Shown: positions 1-10,914 of the stretch, piece after piece
Layout: every line of letters starts with the position of its first letter
Numbering within the stretch: the first letter of the stretch is position 1
From: DSAD01 sp036825155
GTDB lineage: Bacteria > Desulfobacterota > Desulfomonilia > UBA1062
Assembly: GCA_036825155.1 (NCBI GenBank)
Contig: DAISYU010000003.1
Location: 1 to 64,000 of the forward strand
DNA length: 64,000 nt
Reading direction: 5' to 3'
Notes under the pieces: model-generated
Seen by the model: the letters and a program-made list of their open reading frames with translations, nothing else
Told to the model about the DNA's origin: nothing
The model's database searches: none
Made by a program: the position numbers and the translations under genes

Positions 1-1
1 A

Positions 2-87
<86 letters not shown>

Positions 88-242
88 TGCGTGTTATGTA
101 AGAAAATTGTGCCTATGGTTGTCAAGCCCAAAAAGCGCTCACCCGGTTAAATCCTGTATAAAATTATCCGCAAGAAATCACCGAGCATGGTTCATCGAGG
201 ATGTGACGAGTTCCTCCGGCGCGCACATAATGCAACAACCGA

Positions 243-2795
<2,553 letters not shown>

Positions 2796-2834
2796 GCGGT
2801 CCCCTTTCGTCAATTCATATAGTTCACATCATAC

Positions 2835-2864
2835 AAAAATAACGCCGCTTGCACCGGGGGCAAG
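2835..2864 (-). terminator. Weak hairpin plus T-run, possible terminator or attenuator
   Basis: On the minus strand a 5-bp stem CTTGC/GCAAG (plus-strand arms 2848-2852 and 2860-2864) is followed a few bases later by ATTTTT. It sits between the kinase-like gene and glgP. The stem is short and the T-run is offset, so this is only a possibility. Confidence 0.3.
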
Positions 2865-2903
2865 ACGAAAAAAACCATATCAAAAGAGGTGAAGAATTCT
2901 CCC

Positions 2904-3512
2904 CTATAAGAGTACCTTGATCATGTCGATAGCATATCTCTGATTGACGAGGCCAAGATTGATTGTGGCATGGTAGAGCGTGGGATCGTTGTGATAGCGA
3001 TCGAACATCTTTAAGTGGTACTGCTTGCGTTCTTCCTCTTTTGCCGTGATTATCGCTTCTGCCTCGTCCTTGGTAATGGCCGACTTGGCGGCATAGAATT
3101 CTTTTTTGTACTCCATTGGCGCGATCAGCCGTACATGGACCACGTCGGGTCTGTTGTGCAGGATACACTGACCTCCACGTCCGACGATCACCACACTGCC
3201 CTGATCGGCAAGCTCTTTCATCAGTCCTTCCAACCCGATTCGGTACCCATCGTTATTCACGTAGCCGAAATCATTGGACAGTATGGTCTGCACCTTGGCA
3301 GCTGTCATGAATTCGTTGATGACCTTGAAGAGTTTCAGGGAACTGCCGTCCTCGTAGGAAGATACCTCGCCTTCGGAAGTATTCATCTTCTTTGCGAGAT
3401 CCACCACGATGGACTTGTCAATATACTCATATCCGAGTTCCTTGGCGAGCGTCCGTGCCAGTTCAACACCACCACATCCATAATCCCTTGAAATCGTGAT
3501 TGCTTTACCCAT
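2904..3512 (-). CDS. Cytidylate kinase-like family protein
   Basis: A 202-residue protein of the cytidylate-kinase-like family (Cytidylate_kin2). It begins with a modified nucleotide-binding segment, ITISRDYGCGG, followed by LARTLAKELGYEYIDKSI, and contains a second conserved segment VIVGRGGQCIL near residue 110. These proteins look like CMP kinases, but most have no demonstrated substrate, so nucleotide phosphorylation is only inferred. The ATG at 3512 is preferred over ATG 3524 because it opens directly into the conserved MGKAITISRDYG start and AAGGA lies about 11 nt upstream. It overlaps the 3' end of cpoB by 8 nt, which suggests translational coupling to the Tol-Pal operon; a link to envelope function would be speculation. 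Confidence 0.82.
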   Translation of the reverse strand: MGKAITISRDYGCGGVELARTLAKELGYEYIDKSIVVDLAKKMNTSEGEVSSYEDGSSLKLFKVINEFMTAAKVQTILSNDFGYVNNDGYRIGLEGLMKELADQGSVVIVGRGGQCILHNRPDVVHVRLIAPMEYKKEFYAAKSAITKDEAEAIITAKEEERKQYHLKMFDRYHNDPTLYHATINLGLVNQRYAIDMIKVLL

Positions 3513-4233
3513 CTCCCATTCCATCCTTTATAATCTTTCTAGCCTTTGCCGCTGCATCCGCTTCGGGATACCCCTTGATGAGCTGCTGCAAGATGAGTGC
3601 CCCTGTCTCTTTATCACCCATTCGCATAAAGGACATCCCCTGCTTGAGGAGACAATCCGTAACCTTCTCGCTCGTCTTGTATTTTCTTACCACCAGATCG
3701 TATCGCAGGATCGCATCTTCGTACTTGCCCAGGCCATAGTACGACTCTCCTATCCAGAAGTGTGCATTGTCGATAAGAGCGGCATCCGGATTGTGGGCCA
3801 GGTATGATTCCAGATCGGCAATGGCATCTGCATATCGACCTGCCTGGAACTTTTCGATACCGGAATCATAGAGCGATTTTGTCGGGACCGGCTTTGCGTC
3901 AAGAAATTCTCTGATTGCCTGAATCTCCTGCTCCAATGCATCGATCCTCGTTGAGCCGGCACTTCCCGGAGCAGCTCCGGAGGATGCCTGGATCTCCTCC
4001 AGGCGTCCCTGAATGGACAGCAGCTGATCCTGAATCTCTGTATACCTTGCCTGCAGTTCCGCCTGCTGGGTCAGGGTCTGAGTGAAGACACGGTCCTTTT
4101 CCCGGAGCTGTTCCTCCGCCTTTGTGAGGCGGGTATTGAGGGTATCCACCTCCCATTTCAGGGTGTTCAGGTCCTGCTGCGATGCACACCCGAGAAGGCT
4201 GAAGAGAAATAAGAAGTGAAATACCCTTCTCAT
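3505..4233 (-). CDS. cpoB: Tol-Pal accessory protein CpoB (YbgF)
   Basis: A 242-residue exported protein with three parts: a signal sequence with lipobox LLGC (Cys16), an N-terminal coiled coil (about 20-110, heptad-rich with many Gln/Glu), and a C-terminal TPR region (about 120-240) with repeats such as YDSGIEKFQAGRYADAI. This is the architecture of CpoB/YbgF, which in E. coli binds TolA and coordinates outer-membrane constriction with septal peptidoglycan synthesis. Unlike the E. coli protein, which has a cleavable type I signal, this one looks like a lipoprotein. It follows pal by 9 nt, as expected for a tol-pal operon. No strong ribosome-binding site is seen, so translation may be coupled to pal. 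Confidence 0.9.
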   Translation of the reverse strand: MRRVFHFLFLFSLLGCASQQDLNTLKWEVDTLNTRLTKAEEQLREKDRVFTQTLTQQAELQARYTEIQDQLLSIQGRLEEIQASSGAAPGSAGSTRIDALEQEIQAIREFLDAKPVPTKSLYDSGIEKFQAGRYADAIADLESYLAHNPDAALIDNAHFWIGESYYGLGKYEDAILRYDLVVRKYKTSEKVTDCLLKQGMSFMRMGDKETGALILQQLIKGYPEADAAAKARKIIKDGMGDG

Positions 4234-4242
4234 GACATGCTG

Positions 4243-4797
4243 TTAATTACCAAGCACAACAAAATGAGCCCGTCTGTTCTTAGCCCAAGCCTCCTCGTTG
4301 TGTCCCGGATCGAGCGGTCTTTCCTCTCCGTAGCTGATGGTGGATATCCTTGTGGGATTGATCCCTAAGAAGATGAGATAATCCTGTGCGGATTTCGCCC
4401 TGCGCTCACCAAGAGCGAGGTTGTACTCTCTGGTCCCGCGCTCGTCGCAATGGCCCTCGACCTTGATCTTGATTTCGGGGTGGGCATTCAGGAAACTGGC
4501 CTTTTCCGCAAGGACCTTCCTCGCCTCTGGAACGAGGTTGAACTTGTCAAAATCAAAGTAGATATCACGATCCTCAAACGTTGCGATTTCTTCTTCTATC
4601 ATAGGCCCTGCTGCAGCACTGACGCCCTCTTCCGTTCCGGGCATCTGAATATCCATTCCCGGGGCCTCAGTCGTTGCTTCGGTTTCCGGAGGAGTTATCT
4701 CCTCTGCCTGTTCCACGCCTTTCTTCGCACATCCGGAAATGAAGAGTATGAGGCTCAAGACCAGTATCAGCCAAATTCCTTTGTGTAACTTGTTCAT
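4243..4797 (-). CDS. pal: Peptidoglycan-associated lipoprotein Pal
   Basis: A 184-residue lipoprotein: hydrophobic signal with lipobox ISGC (Cys23), an acidic Pro/Thr-rich linker (about 28-70) and a C-terminal OmpA-like peptidoglycan-binding domain (about 75-184). The domain contains YFDFDKFNLVPEARKVL, VEGHCDERGTREYNLALGE and the closing NRRAHFVVL. In the Tol-Pal system Pal anchors the outer membrane to peptidoglycan and binds TolB. The ribosome-binding site AAGGAGG is 5 nt before the ATG. It lies between tolB and cpoB with about 100 nt to tolB. Confidence 0.96.
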   Translation of the reverse strand: MNKLHKGIWLILVLSLILFISGCAKKGVEQAEEITPPETEATTEAPGMDIQMPGTEEGVSAAAGPMIEEEIATFEDRDIYFDFDKFNLVPEARKVLAEKASFLNAHPEIKIKVEGHCDERGTREYNLALGERRAKSAQDYLIFLGINPTRISTISYGEERPLDPGHNEEAWAKNRRAHFVVLGN

Positions 4798-4900
4798 ATC
4801 CTCCTCCTTATATGTCTGCTTTCTAGATTGTTTTCCTGATCCGTTGTTTATTATTAATAAATTACCTTAAAACAGCACAAGGTCAAGTACAAAATAGGAG

Positions 4901-6178
4901 CTATTTTACAACCAGGGACCAACTTGGCTCTGTGAAACCACCGCCTGAGAGGATCCGAACGGACATGGTGTCAAAGATGTCCGTGATGTAGATGTTTCCA
5001 TCAGATGATGAAAAAGCAACGAGTCTTCCGTCAGGTGAGAAGGCAGGGGCTTCGTCTCCTCTTGATGTGCCCTTCAAAACCTTCATCTTGGATCCGTCAG
5101 GACGGATAATCGCAATATGGAACCGTCTGTCTTCTGCAAGATGCGTAAAGGCAATGAGATCACCTCCCGGGGAGAAAACCGGTTCGGTATTATAGGTGCC
5201 GGCAAAGGTAATCCTTTCCACCTTCTTTGTGGACAGTTCCATGATATATATCTGCGGGGTGCCTGCCCTGGATGAGCAGAACACCATCTGCTTCCCGTCA
5301 GAGGACAGCGAAGGCGAGGTGTCAGTCGCCCAGCTGTTGGTGAGCCTCAATGAATTTTTCCCCTGTACATCGAGCAGGTAGATCTCCGGGTTTCCGTCTT
5401 TGGTCAGGGTGCAGGCAATCTTCTGCCCGGTATGGTCAAAGCTCGGGGTGGAGTTGATTCCCTTCAGTCCGGAGATAAGGTTCACCTTGAATGTATTCAG
5501 GTCGAGGACATACAAATCGGGATTGTTCTTCCAGTACGACACAAAGGCGATCTTATCCCCGCCGGGAGACCATGCAGGATTGAGGATGAGATCTCCTCCC
5601 CCCTTGATAGGCTTCCCTCCCGTGCCGTCACACCAGGAGGAATAGAGCTGTTTTTTCTCTCCGACCTTCTGTATGGCGACGATCTTGGAGGAGAACATGC
5701 CATCAATTCCCAGGGTCTTCTTCATCATGGCATCCATGAAGGCATGCACCGCCCGGTAAATCGTGGCAGCATCCGTGGTATAGGTGGTGTTCAGCAGTAT
5801 CTTCGTAGTGGACAGCTCAACAACCTGGACGGTAAAGGAGGCCAGGGTTCCCTGTCTGGCAAGCGACCCGGCAATGACGTAATCCGCACCGATGAGGGTC
5901 CAGTCCTTCAATGTCCCCGGCCTGATCTCGCCCATGGGGCCGGCGTCGATGTAACCGGCAGGATCAATGAGGCTGAATACCCCGGTAATGGCCAGGTCTT
6001 TTGCACAGATATCCCACACCGGCGCAGCCAGGTCCGCAGGCCCGAGGAAGGCAGGCATGGCAACCAAGAGTTTCTTGAATTCCCGGGCCTGTATGTCGAT
6101 ATGGACCCTGTCAGCCGCCCACAGGGCGGATGAACATGCCAGTAAACATAGGATGGTAACAAAAAAGATTCTTCTCAT
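4901..6178 (-). CDS. tolB: Tol-Pal translocation protein TolB
   Basis: A 425-residue periplasmic protein with a Sec signal peptide (cleavage after about residue 21, ALWA). It has an N-terminal TolB alpha/beta domain (about 25-165) and a C-terminal beta-propeller made of WD40-like TolB repeats such as NPAWSPGGDKIAFVS, STPSFDHTGQKIACT, SPSLSSDGKQMVFCS and APAFSPDGRLVAFSS. TolB links Pal to TolA. The ATG follows the tolA stop with no gap (TGAATG) and GGAG lies about 8 nt upstream, so tolA and tolB are translationally coupled. Confidence 0.95.
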   Translation of the reverse strand: MRRIFFVTILCLLACSSALWAADRVHIDIQAREFKKLLVAMPAFLGPADLAAPVWDICAKDLAITGVFSLIDPAGYIDAGPMGEIRPGTLKDWTLIGADYVIAGSLARQGTLASFTVQVVELSTTKILLNTTYTTDAATIYRAVHAFMDAMMKKTLGIDGMFSSKIVAIQKVGEKKQLYSSWCDGTGGKPIKGGGDLILNPAWSPGGDKIAFVSYWKNNPDLYVLDLNTFKVNLISGLKGINSTPSFDHTGQKIACTLTKDGNPEIYLLDVQGKNSLRLTNSWATDTSPSLSSDGKQMVFCSSRAGTPQIYIMELSTKKVERITFAGTYNTEPVFSPGGDLIAFTHLAEDRRFHIAIIRPDGSKMKVLKGTSRGDEAPAFSPDGRLVAFSSSDGNIYITDIFDTMSVRILSGGGFTEPSWSLVVK

Positions 6179-6907
6179 TCAGTTCGCTCCTTCTGGAGGG
6201 GTAAAGGACATGGTTATCTCCACGGTATCTCTCCCGGCGATCAGAACCAGAGGCGGAACAGGGAGCTTACTCACACTGCTCAAGGCCAGGAGCACCGAAC
6301 GGTCAAACGGACTGTTTCCCGAGGAGACCAGAAGTTTTTTGTCCAGCAGCACCCCGCTGCGGGATATCTTGAGGAGATAGGTGGTCTTCAGGGACATATC
6401 CATGATGGAGATCTCAGGCGGCGTCTTCCAGAGTCCGTCAACCAGGGACCGCACCTGTGCCTTCCAGATACTGACAGGATTCGATGAAAGACTCGAGGCT
6501 CCTGAAGGTCCGGGCGTTCCTGCCGCTTCATACTCTTTGAGCCGCTGTGAGAGCTCATCAGTTCCTGATGGAGTGATATCCGGTGATGGTTCTTCCTCGG
6601 CCGGTTTTATCGGTTCGATATCAGCCGGTTTGAGTTCTGGTGCACGATCCTTGATAGCTCTGTCTTTCTTGATTGAGCTTATCGAGGAGGTATCACTGCC
6701 CCTGTGATAGACATACTTCTTTGCTCCCGGTGCTGTCTTTGCCGGACTCGCGGGCCTACTCGCCGTGGGCACGGATGAAACGATCGACACCTCATACACA
6801 TCATAGGAGGGAATCTCTGTGCGGGAAAACTCTATGTCCACCAATGCACCAATCAAGACCGCATGGAGGACAAGCGAGATCCCGATATACCAGCTCAACT
6901 CTTTCAT
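6179..6907 (-). CDS. tolA: TolA/TonB-like energy-transducing protein
   Basis: A 242-residue protein with one N-terminal membrane anchor (about residues 5-25), a variable Pro/Lys/Glu-rich middle region and a C-terminal TonB/TolA-like domain (about 155-240) with KISRSGVLLDKKLLVSSGN and FDRSVLLALSS. It would span the periplasm and carry energy from TolQR to TolB/Pal. It is short for TolA and lacks the long Ala/Lys helix of the E. coli protein, so sequence alone could equally say TonB. The position between tolR and tolB decides for TolA. The stop overlaps the tolB start region; the gap to tolR is one base. Confidence 0.88.
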   Translation of the reverse strand: MKELSWYIGISLVLHAVLIGALVDIEFSRTEIPSYDVYEVSIVSSVPTASRPASPAKTAPGAKKYVYHRGSDTSSISSIKKDRAIKDRAPELKPADIEPIKPAEEEPSPDITPSGTDELSQRLKEYEAAGTPGPSGASSLSSNPVSIWKAQVRSLVDGLWKTPPEISIMDMSLKTTYLLKISRSGVLLDKKLLVSSGNSPFDRSVLLALSSVSKLPVPPLVLIAGRDTVEITMSFTPPEGAN

Positions 6908-6908
6908 C

Positions 6909-7316
6909 CTACTTCTTTTGAGGCGGCTGTGTCACCAGACCGATTTTGGTAAGGCCTGTCGCCCTGATCAGTGCCATGACCTCTACCACGTACCCATAGG
7001 AAATCGATGCGTCGGCCTGAAGAAACACACTCTCGATTCTCCGCTGCTGCCGGATCTGATCCAGAATAACATCAAGGCGCGGCAGATCGATGGGCGATCC
7101 GTTGATGTCCACGGTCTTGTCCTTGCTGATGGTAATAACCAGATCCTGATCCTGGGTTTCCAGTGCCCGCGCCTGTACCTCGGGCAGGTCCACCTTCATC
7201 CCCTCTTTCATCATGGGCGCCGAGACCATGAAGATAATCAGGAGTACGAGCATAACGTCCACCAGCGGGGTGACGTTTATCTCCGAGACCAGTTTGCCTT
7301 TCTTACTTATCACCAT
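6909..7316 (-). CDS. tolR: ExbD/TolR family protein TolR
   Basis: A 135-residue ExbD/TolR protein. It has a short cytoplasmic N-terminus, one transmembrane helix (about 17-38) containing the proton-conducting Asp in VTPLVDVMLVLLIIF (Asp20), and a periplasmic domain ending YVVEVMALIRATGLTKIGLV. With TolQ it forms the proton-driven stator that energises TolA. The start codon lies 14 nt inside tolQ, with AAGGAGG just upstream, consistent with coupled expression. Confidence 0.95.
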   Translation of the reverse strand: MVISKKGKLVSEINVTPLVDVMLVLLIIFMVSAPMMKEGMKVDLPEVQARALETQDQDLVITISKDKTVDINGSPIDLPRLDVILDQIRQQRRIESVFLQADASISYGYVVEVMALIRATGLTKIGLVTQPPQKK

Positions 7317-8016
7317 GAAGCAATCCCCTCCTTATCCAGTTCATGAAGCTTATCTGGAAGGTATCCATCTGGGCGGATGCATGGGTTATGACTCCGGTAA
7401 AGTAATTGTAGAAGAGTACCGCGGGGATTGCAACAAAAAGCCCTGCAGCCGTTGCAATCAGTGCCTCTGAGATCCCCGGGGCAACAGTTGCGAGGTTCGC
7501 CGATCCCCTCATTCCTATCTCGCGGAACGAGTCCATAATACCCCAGACCGTTCCGAACAGACCGATAAAGGGGCTCGCATTGGAGATGCTTGCCAGAAAT
7601 CCAAGCCCGTGCGAGAGATTCATGGTCTCGATAGCGTTTGAACTCGCGATCCTGTTTTCCACATTCTCCAGCATTGCCAGCGGTATGGTCTGGCTCTTTG
7701 CCGTTATCTTGCCCAGCTCCTCCTGGGCGTTGTGAAACAGCCTCGCCACGGGACAGTCTCCCGCCCGGCTTACATTATCGAGGAGATCCACCATGCTGCC
7801 GCTCTCTCCCAGGGAATCGAGGATGCTCTGCGCCCTCTTGCGTGCCCGGGAAAGACCGAACCATTTCTGGATAATGATCCCCCATGAGAAGATCGAGAAA
7901 AGAAACAAGACAAGCAGTACGAGTTTCACCACGGGATCGGAGTCGACTATCATGGCTCCGATATCACCACGAAACTGGGATGTGGCTGCATATGCAGTGG
8001 ATGTCAAAAACGGCAT
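7303..8016 (-). CDS. tolQ: MotA/TolQ/ExbB family protein TolQ
   Basis: A 237-residue inner-membrane protein of the MotA/TolQ/ExbB family. It has three predicted helices (about 28-50, 140-160 and 175-200) and the conserved proton-channel segment GLFGTVWGIMDSF in the second helix. It is the first gene of the Tol-Pal set proper and has a good AGGAGG ribosome-binding site 7 nt upstream. The histidine kinase gene ends 49 nt upstream on the same strand. Confidence 0.95.
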   Translation of the reverse strand: MPFLTSTAYAATSQFRGDIGAMIVDSDPVVKLVLLVLFLFSIFSWGIIIQKWFGLSRARKRAQSILDSLGESGSMVDLLDNVSRAGDCPVARLFHNAQEELGKITAKSQTIPLAMLENVENRIASSNAIETMNLSHGLGFLASISNASPFIGLFGTVWGIMDSFREIGMRGSANLATVAPGISEALIATAAGLFVAIPAVLFYNYFTGVITHASAQMDTFQISFMNWIRRGLLHGDK

Positions 8017-8065
8017 GTACTATCCTCCTGTATTGTTTTAATAAAAAAAAGAAGACCCGGTAGCC

Positions 8066-9079
8066 TCACCTCTTGCTATCCTTTGGCAGTGAAATAGTGA
8101 ATTTTGTTCCCGCATGGGATGAGGTGAAGGTAATACTCCCGGAATGCATCTTTACGATGCGGTACGATATGGAAAGCCCAAGCCCGATTCCCTTCGGCTT
8201 TGTGGTGAAGAACGGATCAAAAATCTTGCTGCGTATATTCTCCGGGATCCCCTTTCCGGTATCGCTCACTTCTATCTGGACACGCGAATCTTTCTCTGCC
8301 AGATGAACCTCCATCCTTCCCCCCTGGGTCATTGCCTGGACAGCGTTGATAAAGATATTCATGAGCACCTGCTGGATCATGCCGGGATCTGCATTGATCT
8401 CAATGGTGTGTGTCGGGTAAAACTCCATGATCCTGACATTGCTGCTCTTTGCCGTATCCTTGACCATATAGACGGTATTCTCGATCACCCGCTTCAGATC
8501 ACATGCACGGACAAAGGGTGCCTTTGGTTTAGCAAAGTCGAAGAAGTTGAGCAACAACCTATTGAGCCTGTCAATCTCCATGATAATCTTCGAAATATAG
8601 GCACTCCTGTGGTCGTTTGCCGGTATTTCCTCGCTGAGCGCCTGGGCGGTCGTCTTGATCCCGGCAAGGGGATTGCGGATTTCATGGGCAATGCCGGATG
8701 TCAGCTCCCCGACAGAGGCAAGCTTGTCCATCTTCAACAGTTCCTGCTGAAGCTCGTCGATCTCGGTGATGTCCGTCAGTACGATGACACTCCACCCGTT
8801 CTTCAGCGGCACTTTACTCAGACGTACCGTGAGACGTTCATCACCCCTGGTGCGCAGCATGGTCTCCTTTTTCCTGGGTCTGTGCCGCACAAGCCCGTCA
8901 ATATTTATCTCTTTGAGGCCGTCGGCGTCTATTCCCAGATACTCAAGGGCCGCAGAGTTGGCATAGGTGACGTCTCCAGATTCATCGGCAAGCATGATCC
9001 CTGTGGGCAGGGCATCGAGTATCTCGTACATGAATCCTGATTCCATAGTTCCCATAGTAACCAACAACCGATAAAACAT
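8066..9079 (-). CDS. NtrB-type PAS sensor histidine kinase
   Basis: A 337-residue cytoplasmic sensor kinase with no transmembrane helices. It has a PAS domain (about 18-108), a HisKA dimerisation domain with the phosphoacceptor H132 in SGIAHEIRNPLAGIK, and a HATPase domain with N box NIFINAVQAM, G1 DTGKGIP and G2 GIGLGLS. This is the NtrB/AtoS class, whose partners are usually sigma-54-activating NtrC-type regulators; none is encoded in this window. The start is uncertain: ATGs at 9079, 9055, 9046 and 9031 are all possible and none has a strong ribosome-binding site. The gene is 49 nt from tolQ and is probably cotranscribed with it, an uncommon companion for tol-pal. Confidence 0.9.
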   Translation of the reverse strand: MFYRLLVTMGTMESGFMYEILDALPTGIMLADESGDVTYANSAALEYLGIDADGLKEINIDGLVRHRPRKKETMLRTRGDERLTVRLSKVPLKNGWSVIVLTDITEIDELQQELLKMDKLASVGELTSGIAHEIRNPLAGIKTTAQALSEEIPANDHRSAYISKIIMEIDRLNRLLLNFFDFAKPKAPFVRACDLKRVIENTVYMVKDTAKSSNVRIMEFYPTHTIEINADPGMIQQVLMNIFINAVQAMTQGGRMEVHLAEKDSRVQIEVSDTGKGIPENIRSKIFDPFFTTKPKGIGLGLSISYRIVKMHSGSITFTSSHAGTKFTISLPKDSKR

Positions 9080-9185
9080 CCAGAAAAATATATCCGGCCT
9101 ATGGCACTTTTTTCCCCTTCTTAAAATTTTTATAACTATCTGTTATAATTAAATAATGCTCATACACCCTTTGAATAACTTGGTG

Positions 9186-9214
9186 TTGACATTACTATGT
9201 TAATATTATATATG
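9186..9214 (+). promoter_or_regulatory. Sigma-70-type promoter of the dcw cluster
   Basis: A consensus -35 box TTGACA (9186-9191) is followed after 17 nt by TATATG (9209-9214), or after 15 nt by TATATA (9207-9212). The predicted transcription start is near 9220, about 35 nt before the GTG of mraZ. The MraZ repeats overlap the -10 and the start site. Confidence 0.7.
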
Positions 9215-9237
9215 TCAAAAAGTGTCATTTTGTGTCA
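9213..9237 (+). promoter_or_regulatory. MraZ operator: three 10-bp-spaced TGTCA repeats
   Basis: TGTCA occurs at 9213-9217, 9223-9227 and 9233-9237, exactly one repeat per 10 bp, the second and third inside GTGTCA. Known MraZ operators are direct repeats at about helical spacing upstream of mraZ, for example TGGGN repeats in E. coli and AAAGTG-type repeats in Mycoplasma. Position, spacing and overlap with the promoter fit an autoregulatory MraZ site. Confidence 0.75.
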
Positions 9238-9255
9238 AGTAGGTGAGGGGATCGG

Positions 9256-9699
9256 GTGTTAAAAGGGCATGTTGTAAACTCTATTAATGACAAGGGCAGA
9301 CTGAGCATACCTTCCAAGTTCAGGGAGGTGCTGAGCGAATGGGATGCCGATCAGATTATCGTCACAAAAGGTCTCGACAAGTGTCTTATGGCCTTTGCCC
9401 CCGATGACTGGGAGCGGCTTGAGAAAAAGGCAGCAAACCTGTCCATGGTCAGAAAGGCCGATATCTTTTTCAAGCGGCATGTCATGGGTTCCGCTGAAGA
9501 ATGCCAGATTGATGCGCAGGGAAGGATATTGATACCTGCCAGCCTTCGAGAATACGCCGATCTCAAGAAAAAATGTCTCTTCGTAGGCATTACTGACCAC
9601 ATTGAGATATGGGACCAGGAAACATACGACGCATACATGAAAGAGGCCCTCAAGGACTCCGAAAGCCTGCTTGAAGGACTTGCAGAGCTGGGCCTGTAA
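9256..9699 (+). CDS. mraZ: Transcriptional regulator MraZ
   Basis: A 147-residue MraZ protein made of two SpoVT/AbrB-like halves, each with the family signature: INDKGRLSIPSKFR (about 10-23) and IDAQGRILIPASLR (about 84-97). MraZ forms ring-shaped oligomers on the nucleoid and represses or tunes the division and cell-wall operon. The start is GTG at 9256 with AGGGG 6 nt upstream. It is the first gene of the dcw cluster, as usual, and its own operator lies just upstream. Confidence 0.96.
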   Translation: MLKGHVVNSINDKGRLSIPSKFREVLSEWDADQIIVTKGLDKCLMAFAPDDWERLEKKAANLSMVRKADIFFKRHVMGSAEECQIDAQGRILIPASLREYADLKKKCLFVGITDHIEIWDQETYDAYMKEALKDSESLLEGLAELGL

Positions 9700-9703
9700 G
9701 ATC

Positions 9704-10627
9704 ATGCAGCACATCCCGGCACTTCTCAAAGAGGTCTTAGAGGTTATTATGCCGAGAGATGGCGGGCGATATTTCGATGGTACCCTCGGGGGCGGCGGAC
9801 ACGCCCGGGCGATCCTCGAGCAAAGCTCACCGTCGGGCCAGCTGGCCGGAACCGATCTCGACGTGAACACCATCGGTGAACTCTCTGAGGCACTGGCACA
9901 TTTTGGCGACCGAATTCATCTGTACAATATGAACTTCTCGGAGATTGACAAGGTAGGTATCATGCTTGGCTGGGAGTACTTTGATGGCATCTTGCTCGAC
10001 CTGGGCATGTCGTCAGGGGCCCTCGATGATGCCGATCGAGGGTTTTCTTTTATGAGAACAGGGCCGCTGGACATGAGATTCTCCAATCAGGCAGCTCTGA
10101 GTGCGTATGATGTCGTGAATGCCTACGACGAAGACTCTCTCGCGCATATTATCAGAATATACGGCGAGGAGCGCTTTGCATCCCGCATAGCCAGGCGCAT
10201 CGTGAAGGCCAGACCGCTCGAGAGCACCACGGATCTCGCCGAGGTGGTGAGCGCTGCGGTACCAAGACGATACTGGCCGAAAAAGATACACGTGGCCACA
10301 AAGACCTTTCAGGCCATCCGCATGGAAGTGAACAAAGAGATACAAAACCTGGAGGATTTCCTTCCCAAGGCCTCATCGCTGCTCAGCCCTGGCGGTGTAC
10401 TGGCCGTAATATCCTACCACTCCCTCGAAGACCGCATCGTCAAACGGTTCTTCTCAGGACAACGGCATATCAATTATTTCCTTCGAGGACTTCCCGAACC
10501 CTCACCCGGGGAGCCCTCGAACCTCATCAAGGTTACCGGCAAGTCCATTACCCCGTCTCAGCAGGAGATTGCGCAAAACCCCCGTGCCAGAAGCGCCCGA
10601 CTGAGGGCCGCCAGGAGGATCTCATGA
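9704..10627 (+). CDS. rsmH: 16S rRNA (cytosine1402-N4)-methyltransferase RsmH
   Basis: A 307-residue SAM-dependent methyltransferase that modifies C1402 in the ribosomal decoding centre. The start ATG at 9704 gives the usual N-terminus MQHIPALLKEVLE; an earlier in-frame ATG inside mraZ is ignored. The SAM-binding loop is DGTLGGGGHARAIL (about 25-38), and the family motifs DLGMSSGALDDADRGFSF and SYHSLEDRIVKRFF follow. It starts 4 nt after the mraZ stop and overlaps ftsL by 4 nt (ATGA). Confidence 0.95.
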   Translation: MQHIPALLKEVLEVIMPRDGGRYFDGTLGGGGHARAILEQSSPSGQLAGTDLDVNTIGELSEALAHFGDRIHLYNMNFSEIDKVGIMLGWEYFDGILLDLGMSSGALDDADRGFSFMRTGPLDMRFSNQAALSAYDVVNAYDEDSLAHIIRIYGEERFASRIARRIVKARPLESTTDLAEVVSAAVPRRYWPKKIHVATKTFQAIRMEVNKEIQNLEDFLPKASSLLSPGGVLAVISYHSLEDRIVKRFFSGQRHINYFLRGLPEPSPGEPSNLIKVTGKSITPSQQEIAQNPRARSARLRAARRIS

Positions 10628-10914
10628 AGACCGGGACAGCGCGCGCCCATCTCCCGCTTTTCGTAACCCTGCTGTTGTTCTTCATGGTATGGGCCCTTTT
10701 CCATGTATGGTCACGGCATATGGCTACGGAGCTGGGATATGAGATCTCCGAGAGGCAGTCTGAAAAGGAGCAGCTGATAAGCGACAACAAGTCTCTTCGC
10801 CTCGAGATATCAACACTGAAAAGCTCCAAGAGACTGGAACTCATCGCAAAACATGAGCTGGGTCTGAAAACACCCACATCCGAGCAGGTGGTATATCTAT
10901 GGCTGGACGAGTAA
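10624..10914 (+). CDS. ftsL: Cell division protein FtsL-like
   Basis: A 96-residue bitopic protein: short cytoplasmic tail, one transmembrane helix (about 10-28, LPLFVTLLLFFMVWALF), then a periplasmic coiled coil (about 35-75) with regularly spaced Leu and charged residues. Size, topology and position between rsmH and the division transpeptidase match FtsL, which joins FtsB and FtsQ to activate FtsWI. FtsL sequences diverge strongly, so the call leans on context. AGGAGG lies 5 nt before the ATG, and the gene overlaps rsmH by 4 nt and ftsI by 16 nt. Confidence 0.85.
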   Translation: MKTGTARAHLPLFVTLLLFFMVWALFHVWSRHMATELGYEISERQSEKEQLISDNKSLRLEISTLKSSKRLELIAKHELGLKTPTSEQVVYLWLDE

